From NCBI GenBank assembly GCA_003194525.1, contig NBIV01000081.1, forward strand, positions 232,159-296,158: a stretch of DNA of 64,000 nucleotides, read 5' to 3'. The position numbers and the translations under genes are program-made. Of this stretch, positions 10,795 to 20,965 are shown one piece after another; position 1 is the first letter of the stretch; every line of letters starts with the position of its first letter. A model generated the notes under the pieces. The model saw only the letters and a list, made by a program, of their open reading frames with translations, was not told the DNA's origin and ran no database searches. The DNA comes from Gracilariopsis chorda. Lineage: Eukaryota > Rhodophyta > Florideophyceae > Gracilariales > Gracilariaceae.

Positions 10795-10890
10795 CAAGGG
10801 TGGGTTGCAATTGATTGGATTGCAATTAATTGCAATCCGAAGAATCCAATCCGGGATTGCTCTTCTTCTTCGGGATTGCAATTTGATGGG
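10795..10890. repeat. Cluster of ATTGCAAT palindromes
   Basis: Four copies of the palindromic octamer ATTGCAAT or close variants, usually as GGATTGCAAT, lie within about 90 bp together with half sites (GGATTGC). A similar cluster is at 20,868-20,965, beside the hAT transposase C-terminus. Such clusters resemble subterminal binding repeats of DNA transposons; that interpretation is inference. Confidence 0.55.
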
Positions 10891-11296
10891 AGCATAGGCA
10901 ACCCATCATCCCATCAGATTGACAATCTCCATAGTTTGCGCCAGTTTTTATAGTCGTTACAATAAAAACAAACCGTTTCACTGTAAGTATTGTACAACAA
11001 AGTTCTCAACGGAACAAAACGCCGGTTGTTGTAAGGATCTCTCCTCCATCTTTGCCACAAAACCAGCCACGAGACTACAGACCAACCAGTGGGAGGATCC
11101 GAGAAATCACAGTTTTACAGTTTTCCCAGACCTCAGCAGTAGCGACATTCCCTTGCTTAGAATCTACACTGCTTAAAAGTTACACGTAGGTGCAAGGTTT
11201 GTTTTCATGTGCACTTGTCAATATTCATAACACCAACAGCTGCAACGTTCCGGCCACCGTTTTGCTTAGATACTCAACTGTTTCGGTTTGTCGAGA

Positions 11297-12070
11297 ATGA
11301 CATTCTACGTAACACCGACGTCTTTTGCACAATACATTCGCATGAAACACAACATGCAACGCTCTCGTATTGCAATTAAAAATCTCGTAGCACTCACACC
11401 ATCTCGAGAACGTCTCTCTCCTGATTCCAACCACACAGACCAAGACGCAGATTCGTGTAACGAGGCAGAAGAATTAGGTCATGGGAGACGATATGGGGCA
11501 CAAAACTACAGCGTTGAAGACGAAGAGAAACTGCTGGATATTGTAGAAGAATTGGAACCAATTTGTCAGAACGGATGGGCCAGAGTGAAAGTATCATATG
11601 ATGAATACGCCAAGTGGAATGACAAACCTTGTAGAACTGTGTCAAGTCTGAGGAAGAAGTATGATAAGTTAGTTTACACACCAAAACGTACTAGCGACCC
11701 AACATGTCCGTTATCAGTGCGTAGAGCCAAACAAATTCAAAATGAAATTCTCGCGAAGATGCATGCTACAATTTACAATAGCAACCGGCAGAAGAAAATA
11801 AATCAGAATAACGAACGCGAATTAGAAGCTGAACCAGAGAAATTCAACGATAGACGTACCAACAACCCAAATTCGATTCAATCTATATGCCACAGGTCTT
11901 TTCGAAAACGACGGCGCATTGAAATGAACGAAACCGTTCAGGAAATATCATATTCTATTCGCATTCTTGCCTAGAGCACTGTGAAGAATCAAGGGTCTTT
12001 GGTCACAAAAGAAAATTTATCCGATGCTTTTGAGGCCACAATAAGACGAATTCACCAGAACATGTAACAA
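11297..12070 (+). pseudogene. DUF6818 SANT-like DNA-binding protein, interrupted by a stop
   Basis: The frame reads from ATG 11297 to a TAG at 11972 and then continues in the same frame for about 31 more codons to TAA at 12068-12070. The core at about 11,480-11,760 (YGAQNYSVEDEEKLL, later SLRKKYDKL and CPLSVRRAKQIQ) matches the DUF6818 pattern, a SANT/Myb-like helix-turn-helix found in multicopy genes. The C-terminal part is basic. The coding-like sequence after the TAG suggests a recent single-base loss. A DNA-binding partner gene of a DNA transposon is a reasonable guess. Confidence 0.65.
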
Positions 12071-12199
12071 ACTTGGTATGAACTTCTCACTGGCAAAAAA
12101 GTGACACTTCAGGCGGTTGGGACGCTCTTCGTTCGAACTCCTTTTCATGAGGGTTGGCCATAGGGTTCCAGATTGTCCCAAGTATAGAAAAGACTGTTA

Positions 12200-12790
12200 G
12201 TACAATGATTATTGCTGACATATTTGTGGGAAGTGCTTTCAATCGCGACAGTGAAAGACTGAGACGCTTGGATGCGAGGTGGAGAAACAGCAAAAGCGGT
12301 TTGGATCGAACCGCGAACGATTGTGAAGGGATAAGGCAGAATGTTTGAGTTGGCTTAATAAGGGCATTGGGAAGATGAGTGTGACGTGTTCTACCCATTC
12401 AGAACCATTGGGGTGCGCTGGGGATCTGGAGTTGATCAATACGGAATCGGAGAAAGTTCGAGATCTGGCTTTGCAGATCTTAGTGTCGTATAGGGAGGAC
12501 GTTGGGCTAACGGCGATCAGTGCGTGCGCGAATAGCAGCGACTAAAAATGTGTGGCACGATGCTATTCTGCTTCTCTTTGCTGCTGGAGGAAGAGCGGAT
12601 GCCACCTTTTGTGTTTGCAGAAGAGCTGAATCAGTGGCTGGACCCAAACAACGAGCTGAAGATCATGAGCATGATGTTTGAGGATGCAGAGAATGAAGAG
12701 GTTCCGCAGAGTTTTGTCATCACGCCCAAGTTGCAGCTCATCATTTCTCTGAGCAGATCTAGAGGCACATCATCTTCAATAGCATGGTGA
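12200..12790 (+). pseudogene. SMC5-like ATPase, C-terminal fragment with frameshifts
   Basis: Three successive frames give collinear pieces of an SMC5 C-terminus: the end of the coiled coil (about 12,250-12,345), a GCAGDLELI segment followed by LQILVSYRED (12,400-12,520), and the Walker B/D-loop region reading EELNQWLDPNNE with PQSFVITPKL (12,600-12,740). In SMC5 this reads DEINQGMDP, so the Walker B Asp is Glu here. The ABC signature (SGGER) is destroyed by a frameshift near 12,530. No N-terminal half is present. SMC5 normally works with SMC6 in DNA repair; this copy cannot make a functional ATPase. Confidence 0.62.
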
Positions 12791-13251
12791 GAAAAAAGGA
12801 CGAAATACTGGTGGCTCTACAACCAGGTGTGTGACTTGTTGTGAATTTCAGAGCGTCCCTTCTCGTCTCGACGTGCATGGCAGGTGTCCTGTTGGGCGCA
12901 TTATGCTGCCATGTCATGGCTGGCGCTGATTGCTCCGCTGCGTGGCGCTAAATCTGCGTGGCGGCAAACGCTGTGCAAGTGACAGGACGTGCGATACCGA
13001 GTTTTTGCTGCAATATGGTGCAATGTCGGGAGGGTGCTGCAAACACATGGCCCATTTGCGCAGAGGGTCCTCTTTGGCCGCTGTTGTTCTTTACCGCCAT
13101 TGCATTTCGCTCCAACGTGCTTAAAGCAGCCATGGCTCTCCCATGCTCGCGCCAGCGTCGCCCTCCTTCCCCCTGCTCACCCCTCCTCGTATCTTCTTTT
13201 TCGCTGTTTGCCCGCTCGTTCTTTGTCTGCTGTCAAACCGAAGCCGTTCGC

Positions 13252-13850
13252 TATGACCGACACTTCCGCCTTTTCTAGACTGCGTCGAAAGCAGTTTTCA
13301 CAACTTGACCGCTCTAACGTCGTCTATTTCGACTACACCGGCGCATGTTGCGTGCCGAAGTCGCTCCCTGAATAGCACATATCAAATATTTCCTCCAACG
13401 TGTACGCTATCCCGCATTCGGCCTCAATGCCGTTCTCAGCTGCCACCGCCGCCTTTCACGGCGCCAAGACAACGGTATTGCGCTTCTTCAATGCGCCAGA
13501 TCACAAATCATCTTCACTGCAAACGCCTTCTCGGCCATTCACCTCGTCGCGCAAACCTTTCCTTTCGACCGCCATTCTACGCTATACCTCACCGCCGACA
13601 ACCACAACTTCATGCTGGCGCTCAGGGAGTTGGCCAGATGCCTCGTTGCAGAACCGTGCTAATTCCCCTGCAATCCCGCCTAACGCTTTCGCAGCCTCTT
13701 TCATATATCTACAAACATACCGCCCCCACTGGTTCGCTATCGTTGTTCGCCTATACAGCGCAGTCCAAATTTTCCGGCGTTCGGCATGATATACACCTCG
13801 TGCAGCACGCCCACTACAAGCATATACACGTCAGTAGGAGCCGTACACAG
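13252..13850 (+). pseudogene. Moco-sulfurase-like class V aminotransferase, N-terminal fragment
   Basis: From ATG 13252 the frame reads a typical start of this family (FSQLDRSNVVYFDYTG, then VYAIPHSAS and AVLRFFNA-like sequence) with an in-frame TAG at 13372. Near 13,500 the match shifts frame (TANAFSAIHL, LYLTADNHNFML) and again near 13,700 (SLFAYTAQSKFSGVRHD). All segments are collinear with pyridoxal-phosphate-dependent molybdenum cofactor sulfurase-like proteins. It stops at about 13,850, at the 3' end of the HARBI1-like gene, which may have truncated it. The PLP-lysine region is missing. Confidence 0.6.
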
Positions 13851-15024
13851 TCCTTATTTGATTGTATCCAACCTTTCTTGTGCAATAGTTAGAAAGGTGA
13901 CAGGCCACGCTGAGCAGTCTGCCTCGCTTACGCGAGTTGGATGGAAGTGTTGTACTCAGGCGGCGAAACGATGCACGTAACCCCCGAACTCCCCACTCTG
14001 CACTCTTCCGCTCGCTCGTATATAACCGTTGAGGCAACAACTCGATTGCGGCGCACTCGACGGACTTGGGAATAGTCCTCATCTCATTGAGCTTTCGTGC
14101 TCGCAGAACCTTCCCATTTGTCACCCGTGTATTGTTGACAAAGGCGCTATCACTTAGAATAGCATAACCTGGAGGTGTGATCGTATTGTCTTTTAGAGAG
14201 GGCCAATACAGTCCTGAAACATAGGCCAGTTTACTATCATGCCAACTTCCCGGAAAGTTTAACGCAGCGTGGATTATCTCGCCCTTCAAGTTCCACACAA
14301 GAAGGTTCGTTACCTCTACCTGCTGCGTGAAAGCTTGAAAATGCGCATTCTGCGCATCAATATCGTCGAAACTAACACATTTGAAGCGCGCTCCGTCTGT
14401 CACACCGAACATTCCACGCAGTGTATACCCATACGATCGATACTTCTGCAACAGCTGTGTTGATTCTTCCATTTCGGCAACAGTTGGCCATACGATTCGA
14501 AACGCCTCGTAGCTTGGGTCTCTCATCACATCCCACAGAATCTCCAACGAATAATCTAACCATTCCGATAGTGAACTTGGCGTGATTCCAAAAGCTCTGC
14601 ATAGTTCGTACATCACATCTTTCGTTCTTATGTAAGAAATTGCAAGCCCCAACAAGTCCTCTGAGTTTAGGAGAGGCTTTCGACCAGTCGAAGAAGTAGT
14701 ATGGTGAAATGGAGAACCATTGTGCACTTCCCATCTTCTTTTGTCAAACCATGGAAGAAGTTCACCAAAGAATAAAAAGCGAGGCACCGATAGCGCCACA
14801 ACAAACTGAAAGTCATCACCGTTTTTCAGAAGACATTGCCATGAAGTTTCTTGGCAAATGGGGTGTTCTATGCCATGTCTAGTGTACTTTAGTATTCGGC
14901 ACGACTTGTTGTGCGACGGTCGAGATTGATGTAGTACAAAGAGAATGTTGGTTATTGCAACGGCAAGGATGAGAATAAGCTGTACATCTGAATCCATGTG
15001 AGTTTTGAGAAAAGAAGAACTCAT
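13831..15024 (-). CDS. HARBI1-like (DDE_Tnp_4) transposase, open reading frame intact
   Basis: A 397-residue open frame from ATG 15024. The catalytic triad is readable: Asp in GVTDGARFKC, Asp in PGSWHDSKLA, Glu in KSAEWGVRGL, followed by the usual LSNYCTRKVG and NQIRTVY tail of this transposase group. A helical N-terminal region precedes it. Unlike nearly every other transposon gene here it has no stop or frameshift, so it is either a young insertion or retained by selection. Terminal inverted repeats were not identified. Its 3' end overlaps the edge of the aminotransferase fragment on the other strand. Confidence 0.85.
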   Translation of the reverse strand: MSSSFLKTHMDSDVQLILILAVAITNILFVLHQSRPSHNKSCRILKYTRHGIEHPICQETSWQCLLKNGDDFQFVVALSVPRFLFFGELLPWFDKRRWEVHNGSPFHHTTSSTGRKPLLNSEDLLGLAISYIRTKDVMYELCRAFGITPSSLSEWLDYSLEILWDVMRDPSYEAFRIVWPTVAEMEESTQLLQKYRSYGYTLRGMFGVTDGARFKCVSFDDIDAQNAHFQAFTQQVEVTNLLVWNLKGEIIHAALNFPGSWHDSKLAYVSGLYWPSLKDNTITPPGYAILSDSAFVNNTRVTNGKVLRARKLNEMRTIPKSVECAAIELLPQRLYTSERKSAEWGVRGLRASFRRLSTTLPSNSRKRGRLLSVACHLSNYCTRKVGYNQIRTVYGSY

Positions 15025-15293
15025 CACATTAGAGTTAGTCGATGATCATTTATGCGTAAAGAGAGAAGGAGTGCTTGTTTTCTTACTCGAATCTTGCTTC
15101 CCATTGCACCATACAGCAATTGCGAAAGTGTGGCGGGTATGTGCTTGGTGTTACAGTTTCCACACTTTCAGGCAACAAGACGAGCGTTTCTAGCCACTCT
15201 GATTCGCTCTATGTTTGTGAAACTGTGAAACTGTGATTTCCCGGATCCCCCCAGTCTTCTTTGTACTGTTAGACAGCTACCACAAGCAACAAC

Positions 15294-15371
15294 ATGGACT
15301 ATCCCATGACAAAACCTACACCGAAACAAGTCGTTCAGATGCTCACAAACTTTCTACGGACAGAGGATAAG
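15294..15371 (+). pseudogene. hAT transposase gene, first segment (before gypsy-2 insertion)
   Basis: ATG 15294 opens a 26-codon stretch ending exactly where the gypsy-2 LTR begins. The reading resumes at 19,124 after the element: codons for RTED at the left junction join to MQIKFKSGEL at the right. The duplicated target is ATAAG at the left and ATATG at the right. This shows that gypsy-2 landed near the N-terminus of the hAT gene. Confidence 0.6.
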
Positions 15372-15620
15372 TGTAAGCGCCGCAAAAGAGCGGCGCCGAG
15401 AATTTTTTTGTTTTGTCTGTCTGTGTCTTCTTTTCTTCAAATTCATTGTGCAAGCGAGGGCAGTGAAGCTAAGCTACTTATATGCTTCTCGTTTGTAACA
15501 GAAATCTTACACGTGGCAAGTAGCTGGAGGGTTACTTGCCGTGCTACCCAAGAGAATACAGAATGATGTCATTGCTAACATATGTCATTGCTGTCTTACA
15601 CGTGTCTCACACGTATGACA
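15372..15620 (-). repeat. gypsy-2 3' LTR
   Basis: This 249-bp repeat reads TGTAAGCGCC to CGTATGACA on the + strand and matches 18,870-19,123 along its length with scattered differences (for example the run near 15,400 against the longer T run near 18,905). On the sense strand of the element it starts TGTCATACG and ends TTACA. Confidence 0.72.
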
Positions 15621-16099
15621 CGATCCTCTCCACAGTGCCTGCCACGGGTCTGGCGTTTGAACTCTATATAAACTGTACTCAACCTTTTGAAGTTGTCTTT
15701 CGCAGCTTTTGTGATATAAAATCGCTCTCCGACTGTTTTTCAACTTTTGATAAACGGTCGAAAGTCAACGTTCGCGGATTCTTTTGCACAGAATCAGATT
15801 TGCACTCGCGGGCGGCCCACTCAATCTTGGTTCACGGCTAAGTCTGTGCGCTTCTCTGACTACCGTGCAAATTAAGAATCCCCCAAAAGAGAGTACACCA
15901 CATGTTGCTCGTATGCAGCCAAACAATCTTCGGGTCGCGGAAGTACAAGATATGTGCTTAAAGCATTATAAATAGCAAACAATCATATCAGACATGCAAA
16001 ATGCTTAGATATGCATATTCAGTCTTCATCAATCTTTGATAAATCAAATGCTTAATTCTTAAACAAAGTTGTTTTTTATTCGTCCAGTATCAATGGCCG

Positions 16100-16560
16100 T
16101 CAGCGATAGAACTTCAATCTTCTTGCATTAACAGGTTGTCTTGTCACTCTACCGTGCATACTTTTCAGTTCATAGCGAAGGTAATTGGCACTAGTCACAC
16201 GGCATGGGCAAAAGTACTTGGTTGCAAATGCAGGCCATTTCTTAGCAGGGTTAAGTTCTTTGCCTTTGCAGATGAGTGCCTCATCACCAACGTTAAATAG
16301 GATAATTCGCATATGTCTACTCTTCGGTTAAGATTGATCCTCAATCCTCTTCAATCGTCTCGGGATCAAAGTATCTAGTTCCAATTTACGATGAGTCTCA
16401 GCGGCATCTAGAAGTAATGGGGTGGCGTCATCATTATTCATTCGGGTAGGAATTCCGTAGAGGAGTTCAAGAGGTGACCTGCCTCCTCGATGTGAACGCC
16501 AATATACTTATAGGACACCGGGAATTGCTTCATCTCAAGAAGTAGGAGACTCTAAAACGG
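16100..16560 (-). pseudogene. gypsy-2 integrase C-terminal fragment
   Basis: On the minus strand two collinear pieces are readable: SPLELLYGIPTR about 16,430-16,470, typical of the integrase core end, and a 70-residue frame (16,100-16,312) with FNVGDEALICKGKELN, KWPAFATKYF and RRLKFY, which is the small C-terminal domain of Ty3/gypsy integrases. The frames are not continuous. Confidence 0.65.
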
Positions 16561-16714
16561 TTTTCCTCATAGCATTCTTCAAAGATCCAATCAACTTCTC
16601 CACTCTTCTTTTCACATTCTGATTACCAAGGTCTAGACAGGTCTGTAATTCCTCCAATTTCGGTAATCATATGATGACATCGAACGGGGGTTCTTCAACA
16701 ACTAGGAAGTTCAA

Positions 16715-17213
16715 ATGTATGGGGTAGTGCGCGCGATCGTCCTACTCAGATGAATTGTCCCGGAACGGTGACGGTGGGTATCACTCAGCGGGGTGTAAAG
16801 CCGTGCGGCTACCGAGTCGGAAAAGGCGGAACGGTGAAGGTGCGGAGTATCGCAGAGCCCTCTGTTGTGAGGCCGAGTACGGAGACACGCGTAGCCCAAA
16901 AAGATACCACGCGCCTAAGCAGAGAGCCGATGTAACGGTAAATATCCGATACGGCGCAGCTTGTACAGGAATTTGACGAGCTGCGTCTCCTACTACGACT
17001 TAGGATCCGTGCCAAGGAACTAAGGCGAAGAACGTAGTAGGAAGCACCTTGGGTTTAATTGGTGAGGGCGTCGGCCGCGCTAGCGGAAAATAAATATCTA
17101 GCTGGGCGTCGCCACACGTGTATGGCTTACCGTTCGTGGGGCACTAGCTGCCATCGGCATACACGTGTGCTACTACAAATACGACACTAGCCGACTAGCA
17201 GAAGGGCTCCTAC
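16715..17213. repeat. Hairpin-rich LTR-like insert inside gypsy-2
   Basis: About 500 bp of G/C-rich sequence, unlike the flanking gypsy-2 remains, lies between its integrase and protease fragments. It starts TGTATGG and ends CCTACA, contains short perfect hairpins (AGCCG-TG-CGGCT near 16,800), and shares wording with solo LTR A, such as CCCGGAACGGTG beside CCGGGAACGGTG, and GCTGGG followed by an ACACGTGT-type segment. It is probably a decayed solo LTR of a related family. The ends are approximate. Confidence 0.4.
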
Positions 17214-17305
17214 AGCCAGAACACCACTCCTATAAACGGTCTTCACTTCCTTACAAAATATGTTCTCGAACTTCCAAAGGTTACTGGTATATTCCGTAAT
17301 ATCCC

Positions 17306-17632
17306 CTACACAACAGATGAGGTTCCATCAGCCACCGTTATCTTTCCAGTGGTAGATTCTGGAGATAAGCCAAGTCCTTCTGCAAATGAAAGGGACATAA
17401 GATTCGGTACTGTTCCAGACTCCAATAACGCTGCAACAGACGTTCCATATACCTTCACTGAGACAACTTTTAGTGTTCTAGTGGGTGAATCTGTCTGCGT
17501 AGCAGTCATTGCTCGAGATGCAATATTCTTCACGAATAACTTCTTGATTTGCTTCTTGGCTTCATCAGCGTCTCTGCGCAAACGTTGTCCAAACGTGAGG
17601 GCACATGAGGCATTGACAAGTTCAATCAACAC
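17306..17632 (-). pseudogene. gypsy-2 protease fragment
   Basis: This 108-residue frame has the retropepsin pattern VKVYGTSVAALLESGTVPNLMS. The catalytic motif is ESG instead of DSG, so the active-site Asp is lost. It is preceded by a basic linker and ends at the LTR-like insert. Confidence 0.6.
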
Positions 17633-17916
17633 GTAGTACTTCCCAACATGATCCGGTATGGCTGACTTTCGTTTAGTTGAAGCTTTCTTCTTTTTCGCTG
17701 TTCTTCGAGTGGAAGTTCTCTACCGAATGGAGGGGAGTGGCCTAGGCTCTTTCTCCCGGACGTTCATAGGAACGCGCTCTATTGGATTCAGCAAGGGAAG
17801 AATATTGGCGTCTGATGCCTTATGTTGCTTCGGCAGGGCCTGGCCATCAGGACCACGTTTGGTAGTATTCATAAGGTCTACTTCTTGACATTCAGTGACC
17901 ACAGTTACTTGATTAT

Positions 17917-18870
17917 TTACAGATGGGCCTGCATTAGAATCAGAGGAGGATTTCGGGTTCCTCTCGGGTTTGGATTCAACATCAGCCTCGGCATTTGGTA
18001 CTTTCTTCCGCTCGGGAGCTGGAATTCTTGCCTAGCAGGTAGCTTCAGAATGCCCCAGTTTGTCGCATCTTCTGCAATGAGTGTTTCTGTGTTGGTTGTC
18101 GAGGCACCTTGAGGCTCATGACCGGGTTTCTTGCAATACGAACAGGTGCAAATCATACTCTCTTTTGTTGGCTGACTCTGTTTTTTCTTCACTAACAGAG
18201 AGAGTTGTGAAATCTGCTCAGTCAGATCCTCCACCTTACTTTCCAAGTAATGAATGGCCTGTTCTGGACGACGCATGATCTTCCTTGGTTCATCTCGACG
18301 AGATGATGAACGGTGAGCAAATGAGTATGAAGACTGAAAAGACTTCACACAACTCACATAGTATTTAACTGTCTTCTTCAAAGACTCATAGTCATCCGCT
18401 TCTCTGACCAGGACGAACTGATCACAATCCATATGTTCCACGACAGCGTTACGAAGAAGTCCATACTTGGCTTGTTTGTTGAAACCAGCCTTCTCGAAAC
18501 ACGGATCCATTTCCTTCAAAGACTCAACAAGTTCCAGTGTTCGACGCTTACATGCCATTGCTCTCCTATTAAGCTCTTGCAGCTCTTCAACAACTGCAAA
18601 CCTTTCGAGTAACAAACGTTTTACTTCAGAGTTGTTCAATGCCTCTTCATACAAAGCGCCATCGATTGCATACATATCATAATAAAAGTCAAATGCTTCA
18701 CCATCAAGATATCCGATGGTCTCTGACGCTCTCTCTTCCAATGAAATTCTCTTCATAATGATATTTTCATAGTAGAAAAAGAATTTGAGGACATCGTTTT
18801 GTGAACTGCTGTCGAAGATGTATATGCGAGAGCTCGCACTAGAGGCGTCAGGCCTTCTCGATAGTACCAT
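17917..18870 (-). pseudogene. gypsy-2 Gag with two zinc knuckles split by a frameshift
   Basis: A 317-residue frame begins at ATG 18870, which is built from the last base of the LTR and the first two bases of the primer-binding site. A helical capsid-like region is followed by a coiled-coil-like stretch and a zinc knuckle starting CSYCKKPGHE near 18,140. A base loss just after it throws the reading off. The second knuckle (CRRCDKLGHSEATC) is readable in the neighbouring frame at about 18,035-18,080. Gag packages the element RNA; this copy would make a truncated nucleocapsid. Confidence 0.7.
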
Positions 18871-19123
18871 GTTAGCGCTGCAAATGAGCGGCGCCCAGAA
18901 TATTATTTTTTTTTGTCCGTCTGTGTCTTCTTTTCTTCAAGTTCATTGCGCAACCGAGGGCAGTGAAGCAAAGCTACTTATACGCTTCTCGGTTGTAACA
19001 GAAATCTTACACGTGGCAAGTAGCTGGAGGGTTACTTGTCATCCTACCCAGTAGAATACAGAATGGCAATGTCATTGCTAACTTATGTCATTGCTGTCTT
19101 AGACGTGCCTCACACGTATGACA
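18870..19123 (-). repeat. gypsy-2 5' LTR with adjacent primer-binding site
   Basis: This 254-bp LTR pairs with 15,372-15,620. Directly after it on the sense strand comes TGGTACTATCGAGAAGG (about 18,853-18,869), starting with the TGG expected to pair with a tRNA CCA end. There is no spacer between LTR and primer-binding site. Confidence 0.65.
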
Positions 19124-20840
19124 ATATGCAAATCAAATTCAAATCAGGAGAGCTCAAACAGACAGAGCATCTCGTTTTTCAATTCTCCAATCAGCATTGC
19201 AAATAGAAGGACAAAGAAGTCCACTGCCAAAAAAGCAAAGGGTTTAATTATCCCACTCCACACCTTAAGGCATGCATTGCGCAGGGTGACGAAGGCACGT
19301 TAATGCAGCTCTATCACGGCATGCTTAGACAAAAAGCAGTACATACCGATCAAGGAACCCCGTCTACTTTCTTTCTGAAGATAACGCCCAAAGAAAAAGC
19401 TTTGAATGATTACATAGGATTAATCATTTTCAACAATATGCCGCTCAACACAGTTGAAGATGGAAACACTCGTAACTTTTCGAAACATAGCGAACGTTTC
19501 TCACGAAAAAGGATGAAAACTGTACTATTCAAACTGACAGAACTTGTGGAAATGCGAATTGCAATGGACCTACATGCTGCGAGACGTGGTGCAATTCTCC
19601 ACGAAGGATGGACTTGCGGCGGAGTACAATACATCTGGCTTTATGCTTCTTATAGAACGGAAACCAAAAATGGTGAGAACGAAAACGGACCCACGTCTCG
19701 TGAAGACGTACAGCTAGCACTTCTTTCTTGCTCTCCGAAGACAAAAATTGAAGCCCAACCAGAACAAGAAGACGCCAGAAAGACAGTTCTTGACGAAGCT
19801 GTTTCTCTTTGCACGGAAACCCACGCACAACATATTAAATCGATGTTTTGGTTATACATCGTCGATGATTTATTATGGGCCATTTGCCAGATAGCAGATA
19901 ACTGCAAATTGAACATGAAGGTCGCAAGTGTAATCGGAAATCCTCATGTTGTGTGCAAGAGTCATTTGCTCAATTTTGAAGTGAACTATATGGTGAAGAA
20001 CACAAGTGATCTTGAAACAACATTGGCACCGTCCATGACAATATGCTACAGTGCAAGCACCGTTTGCAAAATGCCGCTTTACTGTGCAACCTAATCGATC
20101 TTCGCCCGTTCTTATATAATCAGACACGCTGTTCTGGTGAGCTCTACATGCTAGAACGTTTTCTACGGGTCAGAGATGAGTTAATTGAGATGATTCAAGA
20201 CCAGAACTGTAATCTTATCGTTAATAGCAGACAAGCATTGAAGAAAAAAGTACATCGCTACTGCAAGCAACTGGCAAAGATTGGCTTGACCACAAAGGAA
20301 CTTCAAACCAGGAAGATACCGTTGTCGCATTGTCAGTATGCTATGGATTTGTTGGTGGGTGACGTGCGCGCCGTTTTCAATGATGTTGATTCTCCCTTTT
20401 TTTCTGTGCTTCTTGAAGAATAGGTATATCGCGAATGATGCTGAGATGTTACATGATCCCTGCTTTGAGACTGGTTTTTGTAAGGTTCAGGATCATCGTA
20501 CGGCTGCGATGACGCACGCAGAACGAATTGCGTGTGAAAGGTTGTTATTGCCGGTGGAAGATTCTGAGAGTGACAATGGCCTTTTTTCTAACAGTGTCGA
20601 AGAAACAAGCAGCGTCTACATCGTTGCAAGTGCAGAAAGATACGTTCGGAAAAGCGATATATGAATTGCAATTTTATTCTTGGTTCTGTCACGGAAGTGG
20701 AGAGGTTGTGGTCTATAGCAGACCAGATTCTGTCGGATAATCGTATGCGCACTAGTCCGCAGTTGTTGTAAGCTATTATTTTTATTCCTGTGAACGCATG
20801 GTTTTGGGACAAACATCTGGTTCATGAAGCGTTTGCATTT
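19124..20840 (+). pseudogene. hAT transposase gene, main segment, frameshifted
   Basis: After the gypsy-2 insertion the hAT frame continues through a BED-finger remnant (HLKACIA near 19,260), the catalytic region (19,303-20,094: EKALNDYIGLIIFNNMPL, a GAILHEGWTCGG signature, DNCKLNMKVA and CKSHLLNFEV), a frameshift near 20,050, a helical part (20,043-20,423), and the C-terminal dimerisation motif (VERLWSIADQILSDNRMR at about 20,690-20,745). A stop at about 19,208 and several frameshifts make it inactive. The order is fully collinear with hAT transposases. Confidence 0.75.
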
Positions 20841-20867
20841 TCTATGTATGACAATGAAGGCATTCAT

Positions 20868-20965
20868 TGATTGGGATTGCAATCGGAATAGCTTTCAAGA
20901 ACGGAAGATTGCAATCAAGATTTGGTTAGGTAAAGAGATTGCAATCGCGATTGCGATTGCTGTTA
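20868..20965. repeat. Second ATTGCAAT cluster, beside the hAT gene
   Basis: The octamer ATTGCAAT occurs three times in about 80 bp, with further half sites such as GCGATTGCGATTGC. It follows the hAT transposase C-terminus by under 40 bp, the place where hAT elements carry subterminal transposase-binding repeats. The cluster at 10,795 has the same octamer. Confidence 0.55.

Larger units (their letters stand above)
15372..19123 (-). mobile_element. gypsy-2: internally deleted Ty3/gypsy LTR element, minus strand
   Basis: A 3.75-kb element bounded by direct repeats (15,372-15,620 and 18,870-19,123) that begin TG and end CA, with a 4-of-5 target duplication (ATAAG/ATATG). On the minus strand it carries gag, a damaged protease and the C-terminal integrase. 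Reverse transcriptase and RNase H are missing and an unrelated LTR-like sequence sits in their place. It is inserted in the hAT transposase gene and is non-autonomous. Confidence 0.75.
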
